Both the position numbers and the translations under genes were made by a program. A model generated the notes under the pieces. It was not told where the DNA came from, did not search any database, and worked only from the letters and a program-made list of their open reading frames with translations. Positions 34,632 to 43,752 of a stretch of DNA of 64,000 nucleotides are shown here, in pieces. Source of the DNA: Nitrospira sp. (lineage in GTDB: Bacteria; Nitrospirota; Nitrospiria; Nitrospirales; Nitrospiraceae). Each line of letters opens with the position of its first letter. Position 1 is the stretch's first letter. The DNA lies in the NCBI GenBank assembly GCA_015709715.1, contig CP054184.1, forward strand, positions 3,519,001 through 3,583,000, read 5' to 3'.

Positions 34632-35560
34632 GGTTGGGTTTCCGGCCCCGCTTTCTGCGCGACAAGTCGCGCGGTATAGGATGGCTCCTCGCCGTGTCCT
34701 CCGTCATGATCTCCCTCATCGTAATGCAACAGGCGCAGAGGAGACGTCAGGCGCAGCAGTTCATTCTGCGCCAGACAGAACTCCCAGCGACGGGGGTGTC
34801 GGCGGCGGAAGTAGTTGTCGATCGTAAATGTCTCGTAGAGTAACACGCCGTTCGGTTTCAAGGCTTCCATCAACAACGGAAACAGCGGACGGTGCAAATA
34901 AAAGCACACGAGCACGGCGTCATATTGCGCCTGGCCGAGATTCGGGGGCGGATCCTGTTCCAGATCCAAGACCTGCGTCGTGAGTCCCGACAGGTGCCGA
35001 GCTTTCGCGACGGCTTCCAGCGAAGCCAGCGCATCCGCGTCGCGATCGATGGCCGTGACCTGTCTTCCTTGCGACAGCAAGTACAGCGCATGGCGACCAC
35101 GTCCTGCAGCCAGGTCGAGCACCGAGCCCTTGGGAATCCGTTCGAGTTGTTGGAGTAAGAACGGCGAGGGCTGGGGTTCCAGACTGTGGGCTCGATGGGC
35201 GGCGCGACGTCGCTCGAAGCGCACACCGACCGAGCCAGCGATCATGGCCAGCGGGGCGTGCAGCTTGCGAATCCAGATCCGCACCCGGTCGACGGGAAAT
35301 TCATCGAACAGCAGGCCGATGGCCCGTTCCGCGAAATGTTCCAGCAGCCGACAGTGGAGCGACCTTCCGAGAGCGACTAATCTGTCCGCCACGCGGGCGT
35401 AATCGACCGTGTCTTCGAGGCGGTCCGAAAGAGCCGCGCTGTCCACTGCAGCCTCGAGTTCGAGGTCAATGGCGATCAACTGCGGTTTGCGGCGCTCTTC
35501 GTCCGTGACGCCGCAATGGCCGTAAAACTCCAGCCGCTCGATGACGATACGTTCCGGCAT
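34628..35560 (-). CDS. folB: Dihydroneopterin aldolase fused to a SAM-dependent methyltransferase
   Basis: A 310-residue two-domain protein. Residues 1-120 are a FolB domain (ERLEFYGHCGVTDEERRKPQ, with the catalytic Lys in WIRKLHAPL), which converts dihydroneopterin to hydroxymethyl-dihydropterin in folate synthesis. Residues about 128-305 are a class I methyltransferase (SAM motif VLDLAAGRGRHALYLL, motif II acidic in AIDRDADAL, then YDAVLVCFYLHRPLFP). The methyltransferase resembles the TehB/UbiE type and its substrate is unknown. There is no stop or frame change between the domains. folC lies elsewhere in the window (55863), so folate genes are not clustered. Confidence 0.88.
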   Translation of the reverse strand: MPERIVIERLEFYGHCGVTDEERRKPQLIAIDLELEAAVDSAALSDRLEDTVDYARVADRLVALGRSLHCRLLEHFAERAIGLLFDEFPVDRVRIWIRKLHAPLAMIAGSVGVRFERRRAAHRAHSLEPQPSPFLLQQLERIPKGSVLDLAAGRGRHALYLLSQGRQVTAIDRDADALASLEAVAKARHLSGLTTQVLDLEQDPPPNLGQAQYDAVLVCFYLHRPLFPLLMEALKPNGVLLYETFTIDNYFRRRHPRRWEFCLAQNELLRLTSPLRLLHYDEGDHDGGHGEEPSYTARLVAQKAGPETQP

Positions 35561-35653
35561 GGCGGCATTGTCCTGGAAGGACTTTCAGACTGTCAAGCAA
35601 CGCGAGGCACAGGAGGAACGTTGCGGGGAGGCCCGGCCTCAAAGCCGTGGTCG

Positions 35654-35953
35654 CTACATCAGGTTCCGGAGAAAGGACCGGCAGGTACGCCAGCTGTAGA
35701 GGCTCATCCCGCCTGCCGCCGCGCTCAAAGTAATCAGGATACCGAGGTTCGGCGGGTCGGCGAACAGCAACCGCCACCATTCGATCAGCGCCAGGGCGTT
35801 CAGGCTCAGCGTGAAGAGCAACAGCTCTTCGATCACCGAAGGGCGCACGTCAAAGGGCGTCGGCTTCGCATGACAGGGGCGAGCCGCACGAGGCCGCTCG
35901 ATGTGAGCGCGTGGGGTGGAGGAGAAGGACGATCGCGAACAGGATGTCATCAT
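35654..35953 (-). CDS. Small membrane protein, hypothetical
   Basis: A 99-residue protein with a basic, Ser-rich N-terminus and two predicted transmembrane helices (about 42-60 around EELLLFTLSLNALALIEWW, and 68-86 around LGILITLSAAAGGMSLY). I do not recognise it. A TACAAT sequence just before the ATG could be a -10 element, which would make the mRNA almost leaderless, or the true start may lie further in. It sits between the secreted protein at 36001 and folB on the same strand. Confidence 0.55.
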   Translation of the reverse strand: MMTSCSRSSFSSTPRAHIERPRAARPCHAKPTPFDVRPSVIEELLLFTLSLNALALIEWWRLLFADPPNLGILITLSAAAGGMSLYSWRTCRSFLRNLM

Positions 35954-36000
35954 CGGGGATTGTAAGGCAGGCGAGTCGCTCCACCTAGAGAAGAACGAGT

Positions 36001-36516
36001 TTAGGGCAGGGGATGCAGGAGGCCCTCGGCCACGCCGGCTTGCGGCTGGCCGCCGACGATGAGGTCCTTATCACCGAGGTGAGAGGTCTGGATGGTGGTC
36101 ACGCGGAGGTGCAGTCCTCCGGGGACGAGGCGATACTCGAAGAGGGCCGTTTCTTCTTGTTGATCCAGGTAACCTTGGCTCGCCCGTTCAAACGAGCCGA
36201 CGATGCCGACGGTCAGGCCGTCGTCCGTCTTCTCCACGCGCTGCACCACCAGGCGCTGCACGCCTCCACCAGGAGGTACATCCTCCACGGTCTGGCCGAC
36301 CTGGCTAAGTTCCACCTGGCGGGGGATGCCCCGGTTATTCGTGTAGGAGTAGAGGGGATACCCGCCTGGACTGAAGTCGATCTGAATCTCAGTCTGGCTC
36401 CCGTCTGCGCCGGTCAGGACCCCTCCCCATGCGCCCTTCAAGTCCGCCGCTTCAAGGCCGGCGGCGGACCCTAACAAGAAGAGGCCCCCTAGCAGGAGGC
36501 AACATCTCGATGCCAT
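36001..36516 (-). CDS. Small secreted protein coupled to a metacaspase
   Basis: A 171-residue protein with a signal peptide (about residues 1-24, MASRCCLLLGGLFLLGSAAG then LEA-AD). The rest is a predicted beta-rich domain beginning DLKGAWGGVLTGADGSQTEI, similar in style to periplasmic lipocalin-like or DUF-type domains, with no recognised family. The start lies 3 bases after the metacaspase stop, so the two share a transcript. It could be a partner or substrate of the protease, but the metacaspase lacks a visible signal peptide, so they may be in different compartments. Confidence 0.72.
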   Translation of the reverse strand: MASRCCLLLGGLFLLGSAAGLEAADLKGAWGGVLTGADGSQTEIQIDFSPGGYPLYSYTNNRGIPRQVELSQVGQTVEDVPPGGGVQRLVVQRVEKTDDGLTVGIVGSFERASQGYLDQQEETALFEYRLVPGGLHLRVTTIQTSHLGDKDLIVGGQPQAGVAEGLLHPLP

Positions 36517-36519
36517 AGG

Positions 36520-37419
36520 TTATACACTGAACGGTTCTTGCCGTAGAAATCGTGCCACAGCACCCAGCGTAAAGAGGTTGGGCGTCTGGCTGGCTGGCAA
36601 CCCCGCTTTGATTGCAGCATGGAACTTGGCGTAATTTCCGCGGAAGGCCCCCTGGTTCCAGACCCGCAACAATTGTTCGGTAAAGGCGCCGTTGTGCTCA
36701 CCGTCCAAGGAGGTTTGGTTGTCCTGGCAGCCGGAGATGAGAATGACACCTGGATTGAATTTCTTCACGATGGCGGTGAGCCGAGGGCTGACGGCCACTT
36801 GGGCCAGTGCGCTGTCGGGGTCCGCGATGGAGGCCTTTCCAGCCGCGTTGGCCACGTCCCGCTGAAGCTTGTCGTAAAAGGCCTGGTGTTCGCGATAGGT
36901 GCGGAGGCCGACGGCCAGCGGCATCATTTTCGAGCGGGCGTTCGGAGCGGTCGGGCGCGGCTCGGCGGCACGGGCCACGGTGCCGCTGTGGCAGCTATCG
37001 GATAGGATCAGGATACGAACGCCGACGGCGAAGCGGCTCAACTCGAAGTACAACTCGTCGTCGATCAATTGGCCGTCGTACAGACACCAGGTTTCATCTT
37101 TCTTGTCGGGTTCTTCGCCGGTGACATCGGGCACTTGCCCGCCGTGGCCTGAATAGGTCAGGAAAAAGAAGTCGCCCTTCTTGAGTTGCTTGGCGGCTTT
37201 TTTCATCGCAGCCAGCACAGCGGTGCGGGTTCCCTTCTTCGTCAGCAGGATGGTGGGTTTCATGCCGCGCGACTTGGCGACGGCCGCCATGTCCTTGGCG
37301 TCGAATTCACAAGCCGTCAGATCACCGCTCCAGCCTTCATAGTGGGCGGGGCTCACGGCATTCAAGCCGATGTGCAGGGAGAGGCCCTTCGGTTGCTTGC
37401 TCGATGAAGTGGGCGCCAT
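36520..37419 (-). CDS. Caspase-family (type I metacaspase/orthocaspase) protease
   Basis: A 299-residue peptidase C14 protein. The catalytic dyad is His92 in YSGHGGQ and Cys143 in SDSCHSG, each within its hydrophobic beta strand ([12 protein letters not shown] and [13 protein letters not shown]). The N-terminus has the family start [12 protein letters not shown], and later blocks are [12 protein letters not shown] and [11 protein letters not shown]. Metacaspases cleave after Arg/Lys. There is no signal peptide or fused targeting domain. The ATG at 37419 has AGGAGG 6 bases upstream. It is followed closely by a small secreted protein and preceded by a SIMPL-domain gene. Confidence 0.9.
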   Translation of the reverse strand: MAPTSSSKQPKGLSLHIGLNAVSPAHYEGWSGDLTACEFDAKDMAAVAKSRGMKPTILLTKKGTRTAVLAAMKKAAKQLKKGDFFFLTYSGHGGQVPDVTGEEPDKKDETWCLYDGQLIDDELYFELSRFAVGVRILILSDSCHSGTVARAAEPRPTAPNARSKMMPLAVGLRTYREHQAFYDKLQRDVANAAGKASIADPDSALAQVAVSPRLTAIVKKFNPGVILISGCQDNQTSLDGEHNGAFTEQLLRVWNQGAFRGNYAKFHAAIKAGLPASQTPNLFTLGAVARFLRQEPFSV

Positions 37420-37499
37420 GGTGTCCTCCTGGGTCGATGTTCGGCCTCCGTCGGCGACACGGTAGTCTTTGGGACGACATCTGTCAATGGTGGAACGGG

Positions 37500-38228
37500 T
37501 CACTCCGGGCCGACTTCGTACACCAAGGTGACAGTCGCCTCCACCTTGACCTCACCGGCAAAGATCGGCGCGTCGGCGGACGCCTCCATTGCCATCATCG
37601 AGCGGGCCATGTGCGACTGCGGGCGTACGACCTGACTGTCTTCGCGCGCGCTGATCAAGCGGAGCAGTTTGACCTTCAACGCGCCGCTCAACGCCGCCGC
37701 CTTCTCCCGCGCCGTGGCCGCAGCCTGTTTCAGCGCCGTGAGTCTGGCCGGTTGCTCGTCGCGGAGCGCCCAATGCAGGCCGTGGAACCGGTTTGCCCCC
37801 GCAGTCAAGGATTCGTCGATGACGGCCGCCGCCTGCTCCGGGTGGTGGAGTTCTACGGTTACGCTGTTGCTGACGCTGTAGCCGATAATTTCCGGCGCGG
37901 CGGACGGGGGGGCCGTCGGGCGTTTGGAGAGGGGCCGGTAGTGCGGCGAGACGGTAAACGACGACGTTTGAATGCGCTCTTTCGGGATCTGCAAGGCCTG
38001 CAGCCGCTCCACCACTTTCTGCATCACGCGGCTGTTCTGTCGTTGGGCATCAGCCAGCGATTTGCCGGCGGTTTCCACGGCGAGCGTCACGAAGGCCGTA
38101 TCCGGCGTCGACGCCAGGTGGCCGCTGCCGGTCACCGTGAGCGTCGACAAGTCAGGCATCGCTTCGTTCTGTGCCCGTACGGAGAGTGGAAGCAATAACA
38201 TCACCACAAGCAGGCCCAGCAGTTTCAT
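37500..38228 (-). CDS. SIMPL-domain periplasmic protein (YggE/DUF541 type)
   Basis: A 242-residue protein with a signal peptide (about residues 1-19, [18 protein letters not shown]) and a SIMPL domain: [50 protein letters not shown] and the C-terminal [13 protein letters not shown]. Family members such as YggE are periplasmic and linked to oxidative-stress protection or membrane signalling, with no enzymatic function known. GGAGG precedes the ATG at 38228. It lies 80 bases upstream of the metacaspase on the same strand. Confidence 0.88.
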   Translation of the reverse strand: MKLLGLLVVMLLLPLSVRAQNEAMPDLSTLTVTGSGHLASTPDTAFVTLAVETAGKSLADAQRQNSRVMQKVVERLQALQIPKERIQTSSFTVSPHYRPLSKRPTAPPSAAPEIIGYSVSNSVTVELHHPEQAAAVIDESLTAGANRFHGLHWALRDEQPARLTALKQAAATAREKAAALSGALKVKLLRLISAREDSQVVRPQSHMARSMMAMEASADAPIFAGEVKVEATVTLVYEVGPE

Positions 38229-38387
38229 GTTGTGTCCTCCATCGGCCCTGATTCTGCCCAGCCGAGCGTACGGAAGCAAGACCGTCACGCGATGGCCGCG
38301 ATGCGGTCTAGGTTTTCTCTTTCTAGAGCTGGTAGGATGGGGGTGCGTCGTGATGGGTCTTCGACCTCGAACGAAAGGATCGACAAC

Positions 38388-39410
38388 GTGAATAGTCATA
38401 AAGTGTTGGCAGCCATCATCGCATTGTCCCTGGTCGGGGTGCCGACCCTCTCCTTTGCCAAGGCACGGGGCGGATCGGGAGGAGGCTTCTCCAGCGGGTC
38501 GCGCGGCGGCAGTTACTCCGGTGGCATGGGCAGCCGAGGCTCGCGCACCTATCAGGACAATGGCGCGAAACCGATCGAGCAGTCGACGACGGCGCGGCCC
38601 TCGACGGCGCCGCCCCCGTCCGTTGCGTCAGGCCCCGCGTCGCGTCCCGCACCCGCCTCGCAGGGATCGTGGGTTCAGCGAAACCCGTTGCTGGCCGGAC
38701 TGGCCGCCGGTTTGGCGGGCACGTGGCTGGGGCATATGATTTTCGGGGCGACTGAGAGCAGTGCCCGCACGACCGAGGCTGGTGAGGTGGTCGGCGACAA
38801 CGGCCAGGCGTCCGGAGGAAACGGCATGCTGCTGTTACTCATGGTGATGGGCGTGGGTGGATTATGGTGGTTCATGCGGTCGCGCCGCACGCCTGCGCCG
38901 AATTTTTCCGGCCTGTCGCGAAGCAGCGCCGTGAGTGGGTCGTTGCTGGTGGAATCCTCGCGAGTCGGGGTGGGGAGCGTGGCGGAGGAAGAAGAAATCA
39001 CGTCTGTCGACAAGGCGGCCTTCCAGCAGGCCTTGCTTGACATCCAAACGGCTTGGAGCAACCAGGACGTCGCAGCCTTGCGGCACCTGGTGACGCCGGA
39101 AATGTTGGAGTACTTCAGCACCGGGTTGGCGGAACAGGCGAGTGAAGGTGTCGCCAACCACGTGGAGGATGTGGTGCTTCAGGAGGCGGCAGTTCGGGAG
39201 TCTTGGCGCGAGGGCGCGACGCAGTATGCCACCGTGAGCCTGACCTGGACCGCCCGTGACTATACTGTTTCGTTGACGAAGCAGCCGGGGGAGCCTGGGT
39301 ACGTCATCGAGGGAAATGATCAGAAACCGATCGTCACAACCGAAGTCTGGACCTTCATGCGGTTCGGTAGCGGGAAGTGGTTGCTGTCGGCGATTCAGCA
39401 GGTGGCGTAG
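38388..39410 (+). CDS. Tim44-like domain membrane protein
   Basis: A 340-residue protein: signal peptide (about 1-24), a Gly/Ser-rich low-complexity segment (about 26-60), a Pro/Ala/Ser-rich stretch, hydrophobic segments at about 103-122 and 147-163, and a C-terminal Tim44/MBA1-type domain (about 205-340: FQQALLDIQTAWSNQDVAAL, LVTPEMLEYF). The bacterial relatives are inner-membrane proteins of unknown role. The GTG at 38388 is chosen because it gives a clean signal peptide and has AAGGAT upstream; the long open frame before it is not coding. Confidence 0.85.
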   Translation: MNSHKVLAAIIALSLVGVPTLSFAKARGGSGGGFSSGSRGGSYSGGMGSRGSRTYQDNGAKPIEQSTTARPSTAPPPSVASGPASRPAPASQGSWVQRNPLLAGLAAGLAGTWLGHMIFGATESSARTTEAGEVVGDNGQASGGNGMLLLLMVMGVGGLWWFMRSRRTPAPNFSGLSRSSAVSGSLLVESSRVGVGSVAEEEEITSVDKAAFQQALLDIQTAWSNQDVAALRHLVTPEMLEYFSTGLAEQASEGVANHVEDVVLQEAAVRESWREGATQYATVSLTWTARDYTVSLTKQPGEPGYVIEGNDQKPIVTTEVWTFMRFGSGKWLLSAIQQVA

Positions 39411-39459
39411 TACATCGCATAGGGCCGCAGGCCGCAGGGTCGATAGAGCGAAGGATACG

Positions 39460-39491
39460 ACGGGGGCAGTCACTCACGTGGCTGCCCCCGT
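39460..39491. terminator. Hairpin between convergent genes
   Basis: ACGGGGGCAG (39460-39469) and CTGCCCCCGT (39482-39491) form a 10-bp stem between the convergent stops at 39410 and 39503. It is GC-rich with no long U-tract, so it would be a bidirectional or Rho-assisted terminator. Confidence 0.55.
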
Positions 39492-39502
39492 GCTGTATCG
39501 GG

Positions 39503-39781
39503 CTAACGCGCCTTCGAGGGGCGGACTCGCTGTTTCGTGCGGGTCGGTTCGTGGGAGAGGACCCGTTGCGTCTGTGCAATCGCTTCCAGCAGCTGTTTCC
39601 GGTCCTCTTTCGATGTCATCGCACCGGGCAACCGCTGGAGGAAGCTCTCTGTGGCCTCCAGCAAGGTCTGTAACGCCGCTTCGATTCCCCTCGGCATGGC
39701 CCGCCTTCTCCTGGGCCCCACGTAAACCTGCGGAGCTTCAGGATTGTCTTTTTCCAACTCCGGTCGTCTCGATCGAACCAT
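39503..39781 (-). CDS. Small basic hypothetical protein
   Basis: A 92-residue, strongly basic protein with a helical centre (RGIEAALQTLLEATESFLQR and KQLLEAIAQTQRVL) and basic ends. I do not recognise it. The ATG at 39781 has AGGAGG 4 bases upstream, a near-ideal ribosome-binding site, which is the main reason to accept it over the longer frame to 40063 that overlaps cti. It could bind nucleic acid or a partner, but nothing shows this. Confidence 0.65.
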   Translation of the reverse strand: MVRSRRPELEKDNPEAPQVYVGPRRRRAMPRGIEAALQTLLEATESFLQRLPGAMTSKEDRKQLLEAIAQTQRVLSHEPTRTKQRVRPSKAR

Positions 39782-39939
39782 GCATCCTCCTGAATGTGAA
39801 CCAGGAATCACTCTACCGGATTCACCCGGGTGTTTGCATGTCCGAAGTGAGCGGGCCCAAGCGGCTGAGAAAGCCGACTCTCCCTTGTGGGCCTGTGATA
39901 GAGTGGGCGGCGACTTGCCATGACGGAGCGTCGCCGGCG

Positions 39940-42315
39940 ATGATCGAATTTCATTGGATGTCACGTGGCTGCACGTGGGGAGCGGCGCTCCTGCTCGGCC
40001 TGTCGGTCGGTTGTACGCAAGCGGCTGTCTCGACGCCGGTGGTTTCGCGGGAGCCGGCGCCACCGCCGCCGAGTACGGCCGGCATTGCGACGTTCGACTA
40101 TTGGCGTGACATCCACCCGATCATCGAGCGGCGCTGTGTGGTCTGTCACGGCTGTTATGACTCTCCCTGTCAGCTCAATTTGAGCGCCTACGAAGGACTC
40201 GCTCGCGGCGCGAACAAAAAACCGGTCTATGACGGCACGCGTCTGCTGGCCGCCGAGCCGACGCGTCTGTTCGAGGATGCCCATACGGTGGCGGCCTGGC
40301 GGGAAAAGGATTTCTTTCCGGTCCTCCAGGAACAGGCGCAGGCGACGGTGCAGGAGCGTCGCGCAGGGGTCGTGGCTCGTTCCCTGCTGCTCAAGCAGGC
40401 CCACCCGCTTCCTCCAGATCCGCTGTTGCCGGACACCTTCGATCTGGGATTGGATGCCAAACAGCAATGCCCCACCGAGTCGCAGTTCGAACGTTTTGCC
40501 GAAAAACATCCGCTCTGGGGGATGCCCTACGGCCTGCCTGGGCTGAATGATCAAGAACATCGCATCTTGATGCAGTGGATCGAGGAAGGGGCGCCCTACC
40601 GAGAGGCGAATCAGACCGCGTCGGCTCTTCCCGTACAGGTGGGGGAGTGGGAGACGTTTCTGAACGGCGAGACTCCAAAGCAACAATTGATGAGCCGATA
40701 TCTCTATGAACATCTCCACCTGGTTCATCTGTATTTCGACACTCGTCAAGACGGGCGGTGGTATCGTTTGGTGCGTTCGCGTTCGGCGCCCGGTCAACCG
40801 ATCGATCTCATCGCCACGCGCCGACCCTATGACGATCCTGGCGTGTCGCGCGTCTACTACCGGCTCCAACCCCTGCGAGACAGCCTGCTGGCCAAGACGC
40901 ACATTCCCTACGCGCTCAATCCCCTGCGGATGCAGCGCTATCGAGAACTGTTTCTCGATGCCCCGGACGAGGTGCGTGCCGTGCCGTCCTATGAGGTCGG
41001 CGTGGCCTCCAATCCCTTCGTGGCCTTCCGTGATCTGCCCGTTCGTTCCCGCTACCGATTTCTGCTCGACGATGCGCTGGTCTTCGTCATGCAATTCATC
41101 AAGGGGCCGGTCTGCCGCGGGCACGTCGCCTTGGATGTGATCGACGACCGCTTCTGGATCTTTTTCGTGGACCCCGACAGCGGGGCGCTCGATCAGAAGG
41201 AAGAGTTTCTGGCGGAGAACAGCCGGCACCTCTATATGCCGACTCCGGAGGGCGCGAGCCCGCTCGGCCTGATCTCCTGGCTGAAGTACTCCCGCATGCA
41301 GGACGAGTTTCTGAAGGCAAAGCAGGCGTATATCGAACGGTTGAATCTCCGCGACGAGGCGTCCGACCTGTCGTTCATATGGGATGGGCGGAGGGAGAAC
41401 CGGAACGCAGCGCTCACGGTCTTCCGTCACGCCGACAGCAGTTCCGTCGTGCAGGGCTTGGTCGGAGACGAACCGAAGACGGCTTGGTTGTTGTCCTACG
41501 ATCTGTTCGAACGGATTTACTACCTGTTGGTCGCCGGTTTCGACGTCTATAGTTTTGCCGGTCATCAGCTCGACACGCGCCTGTATATGGACTTTCTGCG
41601 CATGGAGGGGGAATTCAACTTCTTGCTGTTGTTGCCGCATCAGGAGCGAGAACGGTTGAGGGATTTCTGGTATCGGGATGCGCCGCAGACGGTCAAGGAC
41701 TATGTCTATGGCCGGGATATCTCCGTGCGGAAGGAGAGCGGGATCCGGTATCGGACCAACGAGCCCAAGCGCGAGCTCTTCGGCCTGTTACGGGAGCGGT
41801 TGGGCGAGGCGCTGAATCAGGCTTACGATGTGGCCCACGAATCGGATGCGGAACTGGCCGGTCCGCTCCGCAGGTTGGCGCAGGTGAAGGGGCGGGCGTT
41901 GCAGTGGTTGCCCGAGGTGGCGGTGCTCAGCGTCGAGGGCGGAACGGCGCCGGATACGCGGCAGGATCGTCTCTTCACGCTGTTGCACGACAACGGGTTT
42001 CTGAACCTCGCCGCGCTCTTCGATCCGGAATCCCATCGCCTGCCCGACGAAGACGGCCTCACGGTCGCGCGGGGAATCGTGGGGGCCTATCCCAACGTGT
42101 TCTACCGCGTCGGGAAAGCGGAACTCCCGGCCTTCATCGCGGCGGTGGCCGGCCTCACCAGCGAGGATGACTATCGCCGGTTCGCCTCGCGCTACGCCGT
42201 GCGCCGCACCAGTCCGCAGTTCTGGCCGCACAGCGACGCCGTGCAGGAGACCTACCGGCGGCTCGACCCGATCGGAGCCGGATTGCTGGACTACAACCGG
42301 TTGGAAAATCGGTAG
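39940..42315 (+). CDS. cti: Fatty acid cis/trans isomerase, haem-containing lipoprotein-like
   Basis: A 791-residue Cti-family protein. Cti converts cis to trans double bonds in membrane phospholipid acyl chains as a fast response to solvents or heat, using a c-type haem in the periplasm. A signal sequence with a lipobox-like end (ALLLGLSVGC) precedes the haem motif CVVCHGC (CxxCH), then DYWRDIHPIIERRC-type and family blocks such as QRYRELFLDAPDEVR, YRFLLDDALVFVMQFIKGPV (split at 20) and WLLSYDLFERIYYLLVAGFD (split at 20). I take the ATG at 39940; the one at 39958 is also plausible. Its substrates would be made by the desaturase at 4686-5582. Confidence 0.92.
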   Translation: MIEFHWMSRGCTWGAALLLGLSVGCTQAAVSTPVVSREPAPPPPSTAGIATFDYWRDIHPIIERRCVVCHGCYDSPCQLNLSAYEGLARGANKKPVYDGTRLLAAEPTRLFEDAHTVAAWREKDFFPVLQEQAQATVQERRAGVVARSLLLKQAHPLPPDPLLPDTFDLGLDAKQQCPTESQFERFAEKHPLWGMPYGLPGLNDQEHRILMQWIEEGAPYREANQTASALPVQVGEWETFLNGETPKQQLMSRYLYEHLHLVHLYFDTRQDGRWYRLVRSRSAPGQPIDLIATRRPYDDPGVSRVYYRLQPLRDSLLAKTHIPYALNPLRMQRYRELFLDAPDEVRAVPSYEVGVASNPFVAFRDLPVRSRYRFLLDDALVFVMQFIKGPVCRGHVALDVIDDRFWIFFVDPDSGALDQKEEFLAENSRHLYMPTPEGASPLGLISWLKYSRMQDEFLKAKQAYIERLNLRDEASDLSFIWDGRRENRNAALTVFRHADSSSVVQGLVGDEPKTAWLLSYDLFERIYYLLVAGFDVYSFAGHQLDTRLYMDFLRMEGEFNFLLLLPHQERERLRDFWYRDAPQTVKDYVYGRDISVRKESGIRYRTNEPKRELFGLLRERLGEALNQAYDVAHESDAELAGPLRRLAQVKGRALQWLPEVAVLSVEGGTAPDTRQDRLFTLLHDNGFLNLAALFDPESHRLPDEDGLTVARGIVGAYPNVFYRVGKAELPAFIAAVAGLTSEDDYRRFASRYAVRRTSPQFWPHSDAVQETYRRLDPIGAGLLDYNRLENR

Positions 42316-42329
42316 AGAGGTCGTGCTTC

Positions 42330-42771
42330 TTGGTACAGGAATTGTTGCGCGGCTTGCCGGCGGCAATAGCCTCCGATACCCGCCCTACCGCGATGTCCTG
42401 ATAGTGGCGGCTTGGGTGCGAGCACCCTTGTCTTCGGACGGGATCGCAGCAAAACGATCGCGCCAGGTATCCTGTTTGGCGAAGGTCAGCGTCCAGAGTT
42501 CGTCTGGGCTGGGATAGTTCGGCCATTCGCCTTCCTTTCCCGTCTCCAAGTCGATGCCATAGAGCCCTTGGCTTCAATGACGGCGAGCTTGTAGTTGCGA
42601 TAGACCAGCACATAATCGGCGATCCGCGGTTTCGACCTCCGCCCCAAGCCTTCGATGCGGCCAAGCGTGATGGGTACTCCCCCACAACAGGCGGCTTCCT
42701 TCCACCACGCCCCACCCCGCCGCCTTGAGCGCGGGATCGATATGCTCGGCTCTGGTGTCGGCTTCGTTCAT
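42330..42771 (-). pseudogene. hsdR: Remnant of type I restriction endonuclease R subunit (hsdR)
   Basis: Pieces of the HsdR N-terminal region survive in shifting frames. From the ATG at 42771 comes MNEADTRAEHIDPALKAAGW. After a frameshift near 42690-42710 comes RIEGLGRRSKPRIADYVLV and YRNYKLAVIEAKG, the nuclease core. This is joined directly to YGIDLETGKEGEWPNYPSPD and TFAKQDTWRDRFAAIP, with the intervening residues deleted. After another shift comes HYQDIAVGRVSEAIAAGK, just before where the helicase Walker A should be. The motor domains are absent, and the remnant runs up to the cti stop. No active restriction enzyme can be made. Confidence 0.82.
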
Positions 42772-42772
42772 G

Positions 42773-43739
42773 TCAGATTCCCTGAGCCAGCATGTTCATG
42801 ATCAGGCGGATCACCGTGTCTTTGTGGGATGGGTTTGATTCGGCCACCAAGAGCGCCAATGCCGCCAGCCCGATGTCGTTGATCACCGGTTGCCCGGTCG
42901 GGTCAAGAAGCCGACCGTTGCGATTCAGAAAATCCACGAACAGAAACGCGCCGCTCCGCTTGTTGCCGTCGGCAAAAGGGTGATTTTTGATAATGAAGTA
43001 CAGCAGGTGGGCGGCTTTGGACTCCACGCTCGGGTACGCCGGCTCCCCGAACACGCTCTGATCGAGATTCCCTACATAGTAACGAGGCGAAGGCCTCTTC
43101 CCGTTCCTGAGCAAAGAGCGTTGAAGCCTCGCCTCGCGCCATCAGGTCGGCCTTGAGTCTTGCCAGCGCCGCGCGCGCTTCAGGCAAGGTGAAGATCGTT
43201 CCACCGGGCGTCGTTGTCGGTTCAGTCAGGAGCCCTTCATCGTACCGTTGCAACAGCACAAAGGTCTGCGTGTAGCGGGTGACGATGTCGACCAGCCCGC
43301 GCCCCATATCTGCCTGCAGCTCCGGGCTTCGCACAGCCTTGCGCACCAGTTGCAGCGCTGCCTCCAGCTCGCGGGCATTGGTCTCGAATCGCTGGCGGTT
43401 GAGGGTATAGCCCTGGGTAAGATGCTCGCGCAGGATACGGGTGGCCCATTGGCGGAAGCGAGTTCCCTGAGGGGACTTCACCCGATAACCTACCGAAATG
43501 ATGACATCGAGGTTATAAAATCTCACCGGTTTATCGGAACCAGCAATGTGCATATTTTGCACATTGCTCTCCTCCTCTAACTCGCCCTCTGTAAAGACAT
43601 TGCGGACGTGCTTGGTGATAACAGAGCGTTCGCGCCCGAACAACGTTCCCATCTGTTCCTGCGACAGCCAGACGGTGTCACGCTCAAGTCGGACTTCGAT
43701 GCTACCGCTGGTGGTTTCGTAGATGCTGATCTCGCTCAT
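42773..43739 (-). pseudogene. RhuM-Fic fusion protein gene, frameshifted
   Basis: The N-terminal part, read from the ATG at 43739, is a RhuM-family domain (EVRLERDTVWLSQEQMGTLF, SVITKHVRNVFTEGELEE, NLDVIISVGYRVKSPQGTRF). The C-terminal part is a Fic/DOC domain with the AMP-transfer motif HPFADGNKRSG, in a different frame ending at 42773. Dropping one base near 43070-43076 joins them as AFASLLC-GNLDQSVFGEP. Intact relatives are single proteins of this layout, often inside type I restriction loci. The Fic half also has its own ATG at 43114, so a separate Fic protein could be made, but without a good ribosome-binding site. Confidence 0.82.
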
Positions 43740-43752
43740 GGGAAGATCCCGT

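Noticed and set aside
39961..41640. 559-codon leftward open frame
   Set aside because: Antisense to cti, whose haem motif and family blocks are evident.
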